DNA from: Artemia franciscana
Taxonomy: Eukaryota > Arthropoda > Branchiopoda > Anostraca > Artemiidae
Length of the DNA stretch: 64,000 nucleotides
NCBI RefSeq assembly: GCF_032884065.1
Contig: NW_027062665.1
Span: 2,719,266 to 2,783,265 of the forward strand
Reading direction: 5' to 3'
Below the pieces are notes generated by a model. It did not search any database. It was not told the DNA's origin and worked only from the letters and a program-made list of their open reading frames with translations. The translations under genes were made by a program, and so were the position numbers. Within the stretch, counting starts at the first letter, position 1, and every line of letters begins with the position of its first letter. Below, in pieces: positions 12,933-28,290 of the stretch.

Positions 12933-13830
12933 TTACTTGAACTCCTTTTCCCTCTAGGCACTAACCTTTGACAACCTTTAAAACCTGTGTTATAAAAATG
13001 AAAACCCTGAAAGATAAGCCTATATCTTCTACTTAGTAGGATATTTAACTTGAAGTTCTAGTTTAGCTTATCTAAGAAAAGGGGGAGCTTTTTCACAACT
13101 TTGGGCAGCTCAAATTCTTTTGCAAAAAAAGCCAAAGTTTTGTCTGATCCTGATTGCATAAATTAGGCTGAGGCTACTTACTGGTTCAGATGTCACCTAT
13201 CAACAATCTAACAACAAATGCAATAAATTAAATCTACTGCTATTGAAAAGGCAATCCTGATTGTATGTTACTGATTTTGTTCAAAGTCACCCCTTTCTAT
13301 AGCATGGAAAGTACTATTATCCTAACCTTTCAAGATTACAAATAATAGCTTGTCTAGAATTTGAACAAAAACACTAAGGTAAAGGTCAAGTCAAGCAGCT
13401 TTTCAGAAACAGACAAGCTAAAACAATAAAAAAGAAATTTGTAGATTGCTAATTTTATACTCATTTTTATACTTTGGTTGGTATTTTAAACAATCTATCC
13501 TCAACCCCCTTGTAGAGAAATTGCCTGTGGATTGTTCTGGGTACCTGGCTGACTGACTGTATTTCAAACAGTAGGTTGTATGAAAAATGTAGTTCAATCT
13601 TGAGATGGCTAGGCCAAGTTCTGCAGATGAAGGAGGACAGATTGCCAAAGATTGTTCTTTTTGGCCAACCATCTGGGGCTACATGGAAAGCAGGCTGTCC
13701 TTGTCTGGGTGGGGAGGATGTCATAAATAAAGATTTAGGGGAATGGGATCTTCCTGGGAGGGTGTAAAGAGGGAGGCCTTGAATAGATTAGGTTGGAGGA
13801 GGAGCATGCATAGCTGAGTCGGCCTCAGGC

Positions 13831-16842
<3,012 letters not shown>

Positions 16843-18456
16843 GGGGTAGTCAATGAATTGCGGGTTTATACAAAACGGCGGTTCGCGAAAGAGCTACGAA
16901 AACATCGTAGTAGCCTCAAACGGGAAACAGTTTCAAAAATCATTGAAAACCCTAATTTGGTCTGGAAGCTCCGTGCCAGGCCTGTAGAAAGTACGGGACA
17001 AAATGCTAGTGATATAGATGAGGAAATATGGGTAGATTATTTTGCTGCTGAATTCTCCCCACCAGATGAAGTGAAAAATAAAAAGTTTAGCGAAGAGCTC
17101 GATCAGCTTATGACGAAAGAGCATAATTACCTCGTGATTTCTAGTGCGAAAATAACCCACCTTTGTCAAAAATTAAAGAAGAAATTATCCGCCGGTGCCG
17201 ACCAAATCTGTGCTCTACACCTACTGAATGGTGGTCCAGTTCTATCGGAGCATTTAGCAATAGCTTACCAAATTATACTAACACATGGTATTGTACCTGA
17301 CATTTTCTGTTTAGGTGTGATCACTCCAGTTTTGAAAAAGGGTAAACCTGCTCATGAACCATCGTCATACAGACCCATTACTGTATCATCTGTGTTTTGC
17401 AAGCTATTTGAAAAGCTCATAATTTCGGACATTAAAGCTAGTTGTAAAGTGCCTCCCCACCAGTTTGGATTCCAAGCTGGCTTAGGATGTGCCCATGCCT
17501 TGCATGTAGCTGCAAATGTTCTACTGGATGCCCACATTTCGAAAGAAAGCCTAGCTATAGGTGAATATGATGTACGGCGGGCTTTTGATTCGGGTATCCA
17601 TTCTCAGAATATGGTTGAGCTGAGAAAGTCCGGAGTTGACCGTGCTATTGTCAAACCCTTGAACGACATGTATAGTAGGCTCAAGGTCCGTATTAAACTG
17701 TCAGGTAAATTAAGTCGTAGGTTTGCTGTGGTGAAGAAAGGTATAAAACAGGGAGCCGTATCATCACCTGATCTGTTCAACAACAGCATATCGACGGCCC
17801 AGTCAAAAGTGGCCCCTTGCTGTATTTTTAAAGGCATTGACGTGTCCCTAGTTGGGTTTGCAGATGACCTTCTAAACTTTTCAAGAATTTTGTCTTCTTT
17901 GGAATCTAACTTTAAAATTTTGGAGATGGAGTATGATGAAATTGGGTTGAGTTTTAATGTGACAAAATGTGAAGTACTGTTATTTAACTGGAATGCCTCT
18001 CAACCCGAAATCCAACTAGGGTCACAGGTGGTCATGCCCTCTAAGTCAATTGTATACCTGGGTCTGCCGATCGGTGAAACTCTTCAGCATACACGAGCAC
18101 TGCTTGTAAAGCACATCGAGAAGAAGATCAGGTCAGCTTATGGAGCTTCGGTTTCCTCCAAGCGTAATCTAAATAGGTCGCTGCGTGCACAAATATTTGT
18201 TGCTGTTGCCTTACCCCATGTTCTTTACGTTTCGCCGTTCTGGAAGTTACTTACAAATTCGAATAAAGTAACTATAAGAAGAATATTCTTCAGATACCTC
18301 AAGTTCCTACTTGAGATGCCATTAAGAACAAGTAATTCTTACCTAACGAGGCGGTATTCAGTACCTGACCCATTTACTGCGGTGGAAGCGTGTCTTGAAA
18401 AGTACCGTGATAGAGTAGAAGCGAGTAACCACCAGTGGACCGCCATTCTTACATAG
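16843..18456 (+). CDS. LINE family A reverse transcriptase, 5'-truncated but open
   Basis: A single open frame of about 532 residues. It encodes a non-LTR reverse transcriptase, which would copy its own RNA at a nicked target. Visible in order (residue numbers approximate): an endonuclease-RT linker (1-100); KLSAGADQICALHL (the pre-palm block, about 115); GVITPVLKKGKPAHEPSSYRPI (finger region, about 155); PPHQFGFQAGLG (about 200); GEYDVRRAFDSGIH (palm motif A, about 240); KKGIKQGAVSSPDLFNN (motif B, about 295); VGFADDLLNFSR, an F-A-D-D form of catalytic motif C (about 336); YLGLPIGETL (thumb). There is no endonuclease upstream and no true start codon: the frame runs out of a (TA)n tract, so the copy is 5'-truncated. 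The open frame implies it is the youngest LINE here. A broken copy lies at 9120-10860. The LINE clade is undetermined. Confidence 0.85.
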   Translation, partial: GVVNELRVYTKRRFAKELRKHRSSLKRETVSKIIENPNLVWKLRARPVESTGQNASDIDEEIWVDYFAAEFSPPDEVKNKKFSEELDQLMTKEHNYLVISSAKITHLCQKLKKKLSAGADQICALHLLNGGPVLSEHLAIAYQIILTHGIVPDIFCLGVITPVLKKGKPAHEPSSYRPITVSSVFCKLFEKLIISDIKASCKVPPHQFGFQAGLGCAHALHVAANVLLDAHISKESLAIGEYDVRRAFDSGIHSQNMVELRKSGVDRAIVKPLNDMYSRLKVRIKLSGKLSRRFAVVKKGIKQGAVSSPDLFNNSISTAQSKVAPCCIFKGIDVSLVGFADDLLNFSRILSSLESNFKILEMEYDEIGLSFNVTKCEVLLFNWNASQPEIQLGSQVVMPSKSIVYLGLPIGETLQHTRALLVKHIEKKIRSAYGASVSSKRNLNRSLRAQIFVAVALPHVLYVSPFWKLLTNSNKVTIRRIFFRYLKFLLEMPLRTSNSYLTRRYSVPDPFTAVEACLEKYRDRVEASNHQWTAILT

Positions 18457-18592
18457 TTGTATTATAGTTCCTTCGTGATTATTTTCATTTCAAGAAGTTT
18501 CGTTGTGTTTTGTATGTGCGTTTTCTTCTCTTTTGTTTTTTATCCGTCTTTTGTTCAATTGTGACGGGTTTTTCCAATATATTTATTTATTA

Positions 18593-18597
<5 letters not shown>
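18457..18597 (+). other. 3' untranslated region of LINE family A
   Basis: T-rich sequence after the RT stop codon that ends in a short TATTTATTATTATTTAT run merging with a (TA)n tract. This is probably the element's 3' tail. Confidence 0.5.

Positions 18598-18673
<76 letters not shown>
18598..18673. repeat. (TA)n microsatellite
   Basis: About 75 bp of TA joining the LINE tail to the right inverted-repeat arm, mirroring the (TA)n at 14299-14499. Confidence 0.95.
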
Positions 18674-18676
<3 letters not shown>

Positions 18677-19133
18677 CCCACACACTCTTTACTTAGGCAG
18701 TGCAATTGCAAAACCTATGAATTCAGACCAATTTCCAATTAAAGCCAGTGAATCCCCCCCTCATGCATAGAAAATCCTTCAATGGAGAAGAATTCCCCCC
18801 CTACAGAAAATTTCTTGCTTACAATTTCATCTTAAAAATACTCCCTAATATACTTTTATTTCACGAGAGACATGTTTTTTTAACTTCTGATCCTTCTTAA
18901 TGTCAAGGAGGAATCTGCCCCCCTTCTATGTGAAAAATGTTTCCCAAAATCCCCCATGATGGAAAGTTTCTGTTAGTGAAAATTTCCCTATGGAACATTT
19001 CTTCTGGTAACAATTTGACCATGGATATTTTCTACCCCACAGGAAATTCCCCTCACATAAAAATACCCCAGAAAATTCCAACTCTGTTGAAAATACTACT
19101 ACTACTACTACTAATAACTCACTGTAGCACCAA
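18673..19133 (-). repeat. Right arm of the ~460-bp inverted repeat
   Basis: Reverse complement of 13831-14298, from GTGCCCACACACTCTTTACT through the (CTA)n run (about 19095-19112) to ACTCACTGTAGCACCAAGC. The triplet run is shorter than in the left arm. The large palindrome begins eight bases later. Confidence 0.8.
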
Positions 19134-20356
19134 GCATATCGCCCCTGCTCTGGTATGGTTGGGCAAAACGGTTTGCTACTTGTCCCTGTAAGGAAGACCC
19201 AGCAACTGAAACGTCATTTCGACACCCTATGCGCCAGCAATAACTCCAGTGGATCTTCATCCATCAATTAATTTTGCAACTGAGAAAAGAGAACATACCA
19301 TCATATACCTTGAAAGTCTAAGAGAAAAATAAATAAATAGGGACTCACAAAAACCTTTATAATTATTAAAGAATAATGCTTAAATTGCAACTATGCCTTG
19401 GTTTAATTACGACCAGATTTAGACTTTCATTTAAGTTCCTTATGCTTCAAACATTCAAAAAGCTTTCAAAACCGTTAAGTGTTAAACTTGGAATATAATG
19501 GTTATGCCTATTAAAAAAGCTATTTCTTCTTGAATTTACCATGTCTACTCTCCTTCACAACAGCCAATCATAGAGTAATGGTGCATAATCTCCGATAAGT
19601 ACAGGTTTTAATGCCTTTTTTGTTGATGTAAGTAAGCTGTATGAGATAGACGTTGAAAGTCTCTTGTGAAATATTTTTCCCAGGGGATCAGTCTTGACTC
19701 CTTATCTTGAATTTTGAATCAATTTTAAAAATGAAAAGCCTAGGAAACTTACTTTGCCTTAACAATATTTAGTTGGGTAGAGATGCCCTAATAGTGGATC
19801 ACAATATATTCTTGGTGGACCCCTAAGCTTTTGTGTAAAATGAAGTTTTGAAACGCAAACCAAAATTCTGTTTCTATTATTTAGCACAAACAATATAGAG
19901 TCTAAGGATATATTTCAATTGATAACTTGTCATTATCTGAAGATTATGTATAAATGTTAACTATATCAGATAACTGAGAAAACACTTACTTCAGTAGCAG
20001 CAAAAACAACTCATAAACTTTATTTCTATTAAACGAATGACAACTTTCTTTGAACTTATGACTGGCAGGAAAAAACCTCATATAGGCCATTATAGCATAA
20101 AATTTATGCTATTAAATAGTAATTTAAATTCCATACAAGTAATAAATCAAACAAAAATTCGTAAGCAATATTTATCAATTAAAACTAAAAAGTCTTTGAT
20201 AAAAAAAAACATTTACTTGTTGTATTTTATACTTTTATATTTGCCAAAGTTTTTATCTGTAACTCTCTGAAGAGACCATATTTGCAAAAATTTGGCTAAA
20301 TTCTAGTTTAGTGACTTCTTGCTATCTCAGAAAGGGGTTAGATTAGGAAAATGAAA

Positions 20357-20458
<102 letters not shown>

Positions 20459-21279
20459 AATAGTAAGTGCTGACTTTGATAATGTATCATTAATTAAAGT
20501 GAACCAAAAATTAGTTCCTGAACTTTGTCATTTAAAACTCAAAAGTCTTGACGTTTAACCTTCCCAACCCATTCCTAAATGTTCTATTAAAATTATGTGC
20601 ATAGATGTTTTCTAAAAATCAAATTATCAGCAATCATTTAATTGACATCAACAACTGAGCACAGAAGATAGCACACACTCCATATCTTGATCAAAAAAGG
20701 AGGTCAATGATTTTCCCAGCTTCAGTCTTCACATCCCTCACTGAAATCCTTCTGTGAGTTGTTTTCTTTAATCCATTATTTTCATAATCAGTCCTTAGCA
20801 AATAACGCTTATCCCAAGTTTTTTTTGAAGGTCCATCAAAAATATAGTGCATAACTGTTATTCCATCTGTTTACCAATTCTGAAAGTCAAAAAGATCAAA
20901 ATATGGCTGCTAATAAAATACCATTCTCTTACTTCATGTCCACCTTGATGGTTATTGATCTCCCAGTAGATACCTTGCTTAAAGAGCATACTGTTTGAAT
21001 GGCAAAGCTTTATGTCAAGATTCCTCCATTAGCTTACTTCAAATATATGTTAAAACATGTTGTTGACACAAAAATTTCCAAAATCTCCAAAACCTACACA
21101 TTATCAACTGACTAACCAGGAGCAAATTTTCTCTTGTTGTGAAAACCCCTGTAAAGGTCAGATAAAGCTGAAACTAATATTCATCATACATGTACCTTTT
21201 CCCAAAACATAGAGACAGTTGAAGGAATACTGAAGATTTTGATAGTTGTAACAGTCTTGTTTACCTATTCTGTTTAAGA

Positions 21280-22130
21280 ATTAAATAATGGGATGAATGA
21301 CGTGGTCCAACACGACCTGTCAGCAGCAGCCTCGTCTGCAATCTCCAGCCAGTCCTTATCCCAAACAACGTCCGTGTCGGGGGAAGCCACCCCAATGATT
21401 CAGATCATTCTTGAATGTCTGCCAAAGATTATTTCTTTGGCCACCTGGTCTCTGTTTCCAAGTTGGAAGGGGATCACAGGTGAGAACATTGCAGGATATG
21501 ATTCCAGCAGCCATCATAGTGTGTATCCAAGGAACTTCAATCGTTGTTGTTTTATGATTATTGAGAGGGAGGCCTTCTGGGTACAACGCCTTTGAACCTC
21601 AGCGTTTGAGATATGAGACCACCAGCTGACCTGTAGTATGTGTCTCATGCAGTGATGTTCGAAAACTTCCAGTGAATGTGTTTTTTCAGCCTTTAAAGGT
21701 CAAGTTTCACAGGCATACAGCCGGATCGATCGCACAGTTGCCTTGAAGACGTTCATCTTCGTTTTGATGCTTATTTCATGTCTATTTCAAAACGACTTCT
21801 TCATACTTGTGAAGACACCCATGCCTTTCCTATTTGAGCTCTAAAGTCAGCTTCTGCACATCTGTTCAGTATTAGGTAGCCAAGGTAGCAGAAGCCTTCA
21901 ACAGTCTCAATGGTTTCATCCTCTAGTTTGATATCTGGGTGTTTTGGGGCATTTGCTTTCATAACCTTTTTTTTAGACTTGTTGTTTATAAAGCCAGTAT
22001 TCTTTGATGTACAGGAGATATTGACCAACAACAAACCCTTTTTGGGTGCAAAGCAAATTCACTATTATTATCTCCAGTCTATTATGTAATTGAACAGTGC
22101 TGATGAGAGGGGTACCCCTGACCCAATGTC
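21280..22130 (-). pseudogene. LINE RT C-terminal fragment (left palindrome arm)
   Basis: Minus-strand mirror of 22240-23090. Readable pieces include INNKSKKKVMKANAPKHPDI (22000 region) and TVEGFCYLGYLILNRC, the thumb segment that follows the RT catalytic motif in many LINEs. Further down, out of frame, comes text encoding a YACETWPLKAE-like and RLKFLGYT-like tail. The catalytic domain itself is absent and the frames are broken, so it is a dead 3' fragment pointing away from the palindrome centre. Confidence 0.75.
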
Positions 22131-22174
22131 AGATTCTTTTGTTTTGCCATAGGCAGTTTGTTTGTTTATTAGCA

Positions 22175-22200
22175 GTTGTATTTATTTAACAAGTTACATG
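22175..22200. other. Palindrome centre
   Basis: The arms meet around here: GGCAGTTTG at 22151 and CAAACTGCC at 22205 are the innermost clear pair. The unpaired loop is therefore at most about 50-60 bp and AT-rich. Confidence 0.7.
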
Positions 22201-22239
22201 AGTCCAAACTGCCAATGGCAAAACAACAAAATTTGACAT

Positions 22240-23090
22240 TGGGTCAGGGGTACCCCTCTCATCAGCACTGTTCAATTACATAATAGACTGGAGATAATAA
22301 TAGTGAATTTGCTTTGCACCCAAAAAGGGTTTGTTGTTGGTCAATATCTCCTGTACATCAAAGAATGCTGGCCTTATAATCAACAAGTCTAAAAAAAAGG
22401 TTATGAAAGCAAATGCCCCAAAACACCCAGATATCAAACTAGAGGATGAAACCATTGAGACTGTTGAAGGCTTCTGCTACCTTGGCTACCTAATACTGAA
22501 CAGATGTGCAGAAGCTGACTTTAGAGCTCAAATAGGAAAGGCATGGGTGTCTTCACAAGTATGAAGAAGTCGCTTTGAAATAGACATGAAATAAGCATCA
22601 AAACGAAGATGAACGTCTTCAAGGCAACTGTGCGATCGACCCGGCTGTATGCCTGTGAAACATGACCTTTAAAGGCTGAAAAAACACATTCACTGGAAGT
22701 TTTCGAACATCACTGCATGAGACACATACTACAGGTCAGCTGGTGGTCTCATATCTCAAACGCTGAGGTTCAAAGGCGTTGTACCCAGAAGGCCTCCCTC
22801 TCAATAATCATAAAACAACAACGATTGAAGTTCCTTGGATACACACTATGATGGCTGCTGGAATCATATCCTGCAATGTTCTCACCTGTGATCCCCTTCC
22901 AACTTGGAAACAGAGACCAGGTGGCCAAAGAAATAATCTTTGGCAGACATTCAAGAATGATCTGAATCCTTGGGGTGGCTTCCCCCGACACGGACGTTGT
23001 TTGGGATAAGGACTGGCTGGAGATTGCAGACGAGGCTGCTGCTGACAGGTCGTGTTGGACCACGTCATTCATCCCATTGTTTTAATTCTT
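22240..23090 (+). pseudogene. LINE RT C-terminal fragment (right palindrome arm)
   Basis: Plus-strand mirror of 21280-22130. 22331-22564 encodes the RT thumb (INKSKKKVMKANAPKHPDI, TVEGFCYLGYLILNRC). Shifting frames then give the typical LINE tail: an ATVRSTRLYACET-like stretch near 22630, QRLKFLGYT near 22820 and DWLEIADEAAADRS near 23010, followed by a stop. No catalytic motif remains. Confidence 0.75.
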
Positions 23091-23909
23091 AAGCAGAATA
23101 GGTAAACAAGACTGTTACAACTATCAAAATCTTCAGTATTCCTTCAACTGTCTCTATGTTTTGGGAAAAGGTACATGTATGATGAATATTAGTTTCAGCT
23201 TTATCTGACCTTTACAGGGGTTTTCACAACAAGAGAAAATTTGCTCCTGGTTAGTCAGTTGATAATGTGTAGGATTTGGAGATTTTGGAAATTTTTGTGT
23301 CAACAACATGTTTTAACATATATTTGAAGTAAGCTAATGGAGGAATCTTGACATAAAGCTTTGCCATTCAAACAGTATGCTCTTTAAGCAAGGTATCTAC
23401 TGGGAGATCAATAACCATCAAGATGGACATGAAGTAAGAGAATGGTATTTTATTAGCAGCCATATTTTGATCTTTTTGACTATCAGAATTGGTAAACAGA
23501 TGGAATAACAGTTATGCACTATATTTTTGATGGACCTTCAAAAAAAACTTGGGATAAGCGTTATTTGCTAAGGACTGATTATGAAAATAATGGATTAAAG
23601 AAAACAACTCACAGAAGGATTTCAGTGAGGGATGTGAAGACTGAAGCTGGGAAAATCATTGACCTCCTTTGTTGATCAAGATATGGAGTGTGTGCTATCT
23701 TCTGTGCTCAGTTGTTGGTGTCAATTAAATGATTGCTGATAATTTGATTTTTAGATAACATCTATGCACATAATTTTACCAGAACATTTAGGAATGGGTT
23801 GGGAAGGTTAAACATCAAGACTTTTGAGTTTTAAATGACAAAGTTCATGAACTAATTTTCGGTTCACTTTAATTAATGATACATTATCAAAGTCAGCACT
23901 TACTATTAT

Positions 23910-24032
<123 letters not shown>

Positions 24033-25264
24033 TCATTTTCCTAATCTAACCCCTTTCTGAGATAGCAAGAAGTCACTAAACTAGAATTTTGCCAAATTTT
24101 TGCAAATATGGTCTCTTCAGAGAGTTACAGATAAAAACTTTGGCAAATATAAAAGTATAAAATACAACAAGTAAATGTTTTTTTTGTTTTTTTTATCAAA
24201 GACTTTTTAGTTTTAATTGATAAATATTGCTTACGAATTTTTGTTTGATATATTACTTGTATGGAATTTAAATTACTATTTAATAGCATAAATTTTATGC
24301 TATAATGGCCTATATGAGGTTTTTTCCTGCCAGTCATAAGTTCAAAGAAAGTTGTCATTCGTTTAATAGAAATAAAGTTTATGAGTTGTTTTTGCTGCTA
24401 CTGAAGTAAGTGTTTTCTCAGTTATCTGATATAGTTAACATTTATACATAATCTTCAGATAATGACAAGTTATCAATTGAAATATATCCTTAGACTCTAT
24501 ATTGTTTGTGCTAAATAATAGAAACAGAATTTTGGTTTGCGTTTCAAAACTTCATTTTACACAAAAGCTTAGGGGTCCACCAAGAATATATTGTGATCCA
24601 CTATTAGGGCATCTCTACCCAACTAAATATACCTTTAACAGTTGTTTAGGCAAAGTAAGTTTCCTAAGCTTTTCATTTTATAATTGATTCAAATTCAAGA
24701 AAGGAGTCAAGACTGATCCCCTGGGAAAAATATTTCACAAGAGACTTTCAACGTCTATCTCATACAGCTTACTTACATCAACAAAAAAGGCATTAAAACC
24801 TGTACTTATCGGAGATTATGCACCATTACTCTATGATTGGCTGTTGTGAAGGAGAGTAGACATGGTAAATTCAAGAAGAAATAGCTTTTTTAATAGGCAT
24901 AACCATTATATTCCAAGTTTAACGCTTAACGGTTTTGAAAGCTTTTTGAATGTTTGAAGCATAAGGAACTTAAATGAAAGTCTAAATCTGGTCGTAAATT
25001 AAACCAAGGCATAGTTGCAATTTAAGCATTATTCTTTAATAATTATAAAGGTTTTTGTGAGTCCCTATTTATTTATTTTTCTCTTAGACTTTCAAGGTAT
25101 ATGATGGTATGTTCTCTTTTCTCAGTTGCAAAATTAATTGATGGATGAAGATCCACTGGAGTTATTGCTGGCGCATAGGGTGTCGAAATGACGTTTCAGT
25201 TGCTGGGTCTTCCTTACAGGGACAAGTAGCAAACCGTTTTGCCCAACCATACCAGAGCAGGGGC

Positions 25265-25920
25265 AATATGTAGGCCCATTATTATCAAGAAGAGCATAAA
25301 TCCTCTCTGCTAATAAAGAGTGAGATCAAAGACATAAAACTTCTTATGTAAATGTTATTATTACCATGGATTAAATATTAAAAAAAACTTGCTTTTTAAT
25401 TGCAGCTGAATCTTAAAAAAAAAATAACTAACCCTAGATACATTTATCAGTTTTCTCCTCTTCTGAAAAATGTATTATTATTAATATACTGTCTTTTGAG
25501 TTACCGTGGGTGAAGGGATCCAAAGGTCGAGCCTTTGTTGCTTAGCTAGTGTACATTTAAATCAATAATGAAAATATCACAATTCAAGGTTCTTTTATTA
25601 TAACAATATATACAAAATATTAGGTAACTCAAGGCTGAGAGTATAGCTCGAATGCAATTGAGCTACCTTTAAGAAACACTAAATATGCACAAAAATTAAA
25701 AATAAATACTTCTCTTAACCAAACTTGACAGAAATAAATAAAAAACAAATCCCATGCCGTACGATACCACTTCCATCCTCCGCGCACCATCCTGAGACAC
25801 AATTAAATTTACAACTTAAAACCAAGTGAGTCATAAGACATCTGGAGGCCTCATGGGCGAACCCCGGAGACCAACCCAATACATAAAAAAAATAATAAAC
25901 ATCCTTAAAAAAAAATCATA
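25265..25920. other. Probable 3' UTR of the minus-strand LINE tail, otherwise unassigned
   Basis: No coding region is recognised. The part next to 25921 may be the untranslated tail of the LINE fragment that ends there. There are AT-rich repeats near 25590 (TTTTATTATAACAATATATA). Confidence 0.35.
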
Positions 25921-26142
25921 TTATTTAGATTTATAACTTTCAATCAGCACTCTTTTCAACTTCCGTCTTATAGCATCTATGCTTACATTAAAATCAATCT
26001 CATTTTTCAATCTTTCCCAATGTAGAGGAATCAAATACCTCAGGCAAAAACGCGACCTCTCCGTAACTACCTTAGGAGTCCGCAGATTATATTTACCACG
26101 GGTTTCAACTTGTGAAGATGAAGGAGAAGAAATAAGACCCAT
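25921..26142 (-). pseudogene. C-terminal tail of a CR1/Jockey-like LINE
   Basis: The 73-residue frame contains ETRGKYNLRTPKV, then SRFCLRYLIPLHWERLKN and a lysine/arginine-rich end. This matches the general layout of the last ~80 residues of CR1- and Jockey-type RT proteins (TRxxxxLxxPxxxT, then FxxRxxxxWNxLP, then a short basic helix). The rest of the protein is not present upstream. Confidence 0.65.
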
Positions 26143-26417
26143 CGATGCAAAATATCTGGGGAGCTATTATTATCATATCAAAGCAGTATTTAATTGAAGT
26201 ACTAGCTAGGCACCTTAATTCACCAACCATTTGGTCAAAATAACATCAATTTTTCCAAGGGTGATATTTATTCTCACAAGCGTAAAAAGGAGGTTGTTAA
26301 ACCAAAATCAAAGTTTTGCCTCTCAATTCAAAAAATGTGTGCTAAGGGACCAAACCTTGAAAGTGTGCTGAAGTATATTTTGCTTCTCAATTCTAATCTA
26401 ATGATATTTTTTGCAGA

Positions 26418-26957
26418 TATAGTATGTCTGACGAAGAGGAAGTATCTTATGATGCAGAAGTTTCAGTTGACGATGTCATGAATTGGTATTCAGAAAGAGT
26501 TTCAGAGATATGGAATATGGCCAGTGTTTCGTGCATGGATTTAGGATTTCCTGAGATCCATGAACAAATATTTAAAGTGAATTCAGGTGAACAGTCAAAT
26601 TCATCTTCAAAATTGAACTCTTTGACTTTTCCACTGGAAGGTGGACCAGGATCAGCTGCAGCAACGCTTTCAACGTCTGCACCAGTATCAACAAATACCT
26701 CAGGATTAACAGTTACAGAATCAGCTAATCCTTTAGAAATCTCTCCAACAACTCGCATAGAGGAAATTCTTGCAGATGATGAATTCTACATTTCCAGTGA
26801 AGATGAGTTTGAATATAATGATTCCGATTTTGAATTTAATGAGAATGAGTTAAAAAATCAAAATACTGGAATTGTCAATGACTCCCCAAAGACAAATATT
26901 AATTGTGTTAAATTTGATGAACCAACGAATAACGATAATGTTACCGAAAAGTCTTGA
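26418..26957 (+). CDS. Terminal exon (or intron-preceded single exon) of an acidic protein of unknown function
   Basis: A 177-residue open frame starting ATG at 26424 (MSDEEEVSYDAE). A good 3' splice site lies just upstream: a T-rich tract, TTTTTTGCAG, ending at 26415-26417. The frame stays open from that AG into the ATG, so this may be a last coding exon rather than a complete gene. The protein is strongly acidic, with a serine/threonine-rich middle (about 55-105) and a very acidic DDEFYISSEDEFEYNDSDFE patch (about 118-137). There is no membrane segment and no domain I recognise. A stop is followed by an AATAAA at 27014-27019. The composition and long open frame differ from the surrounding decayed transposons, so I favour a host gene. 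No upstream exon was identified. Confidence 0.5.
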   Translation, partial: YSMSDEEEVSYDAEVSVDDVMNWYSERVSEIWNMASVSCMDLGFPEIHEQIFKVNSGEQSNSSSKLNSLTFPLEGGPGSAAATLSTSAPVSTNTSGLTVTESANPLEISPTTRIEEILADDEFYISSEDEFEYNDSDFEFNENELKNQNTGIVNDSPKTNINCVKFDEPTNNDNVTEKS

Positions 26958-27013
26958 TAGCTGCCCAAGTTAGATCTAATATTTGTGTTGTGTTTACCCA
27001 GACTAGTTTGTCA

Positions 27014-27019
27014 AATAAA
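27014..27019 (+). promoter_or_regulatory. Candidate polyadenylation signal
   Basis: AATAAA about 60 bases after the stop codon of the acidic-protein exon, at a spacing usual for a short 3' UTR. Confidence 0.45.
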
Positions 27020-27689
27020 TTTATACTCTTTTGTTATCATTAGTTTTATATTTAAACCAAGGGTTTTCAACATGTGGGCCCTCAAGGGGTGATAAAAAAG
27101 AACAGGAAATCGATGAGGGAAAGCTCCTGTTTGTCTATGAAAAAACGAAAAAAGAATAACCACCACTAATACTACTGGCAAAAATCAAAGTTAATTATAA
27201 AAACATAAATACAAATATTAGTTGCATTTATTTCAAGCTTTTTCGTAATTTTTTTTTTCTTTGACACAAAGACAAAAGAACTACTTTTGCCAAACAACAC
27301 AGTAGGTATGCTTGTTGTTCTTAGTAGAACGTTTTGCATGCTAATTTTGCCCTAATTATTCAATAATTAATGAATAATAGTTCGAATATTAAAAAACGCC
27401 TAAGTTTAGGCTGGAATAAAATTGACAGAAACTTTTAATTGAAAGTCCAATAATCTCATGTTAAAAGTGTCTGATTTTATTTCTTACCAGTTTCTTATAC
27501 CCTTTGGAAGGGACTCAACATAGACAGGACATCTTGTCTTTCACAGGAAAACTTGACGTACCTGTATGCTGCTAGTTTTAGCAATTATCTTCTTGTTTTT
27601 ATGTTATTAAAGGGTTGAAACTCTTCTCAAAGCTTTAATATGACATTTTCGGCTTGGACTTGATTCCAGCTAGAAACTGATTGACCAAG

Positions 27690-28290
27690 ACACAATTTTT
27701 TTTTTTTTTACAGCAAAATATAGTACCTGCCCCTCCAATCCAGGTTGGAGCTGATCTATTTCAGGAGATTGAAGAATTTTGTTCCTTGGGATCTTCATTG
27801 AATCTGATGGGAGCCTTGAGTATGAAACTTTCACGCCTATTGCATATGCAGGAAGTGCTTTTAATAAGCATAGGAATGTCTGGAAGAATGCGGCGTACTC
27901 TATAGGCCTGAGTTTACGGATCTTTAGTAGTAGTGTTCGATCTGTACTGACATATGGATGTGAATCTTTGGTGTTAACTAAGCAGCTCAAAACAAATCCA
28001 GGGGTTTGAGAACAATTGCCTCGGTGCATCCTCGGAATTTATTGGACAGAAAAAATTGCAAACGCTCTCATCCTTGAAAAACAAAACAGCAGCTCATGAC
28101 CGTAAAATCGCATATGTTCGATTGCGATACTAGGGTGCTGAGGCCCTCCCGGTATCACAAGGTGTAGATGGCAAAAAGCTACAGTAGGAGGATGTCTAGG
28201 GAAGGATGTTTCAGCACTCGAGAGGTCATAGTGAGAAGAAGTACCTTCGTCACTTTATGCACCAGTCTGTGTCGGAAAACCTAAGTCTAA
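27690..28290 (+). pseudogene. LINE RT C-terminal fragment
   Basis: Overlapping frames give an RT thumb and tail: VGADLFQEIEEFCSLG and FIESDGSLEYE (27745-27815), AGSAFNKHRNVWKNA and SSSVRSVLTYGCESLVLTKQ (27840-27990), then a KTAAHDRKIAYVRLRY-like tail near 28080-28130. At least three frame changes occur. The catalytic motif is missing, so it is a 5'-truncated dead copy. It is related in layout to, but distinct from, the fragments inside the palindrome. Confidence 0.75.

Noticed and set aside
21293-21595. 100-residue ORF present in both palindrome arms (also 22770-23072)
   Set aside because: It is antisense to the LINE RT tail; duplication by the palindrome, not selection, explains its conservation.
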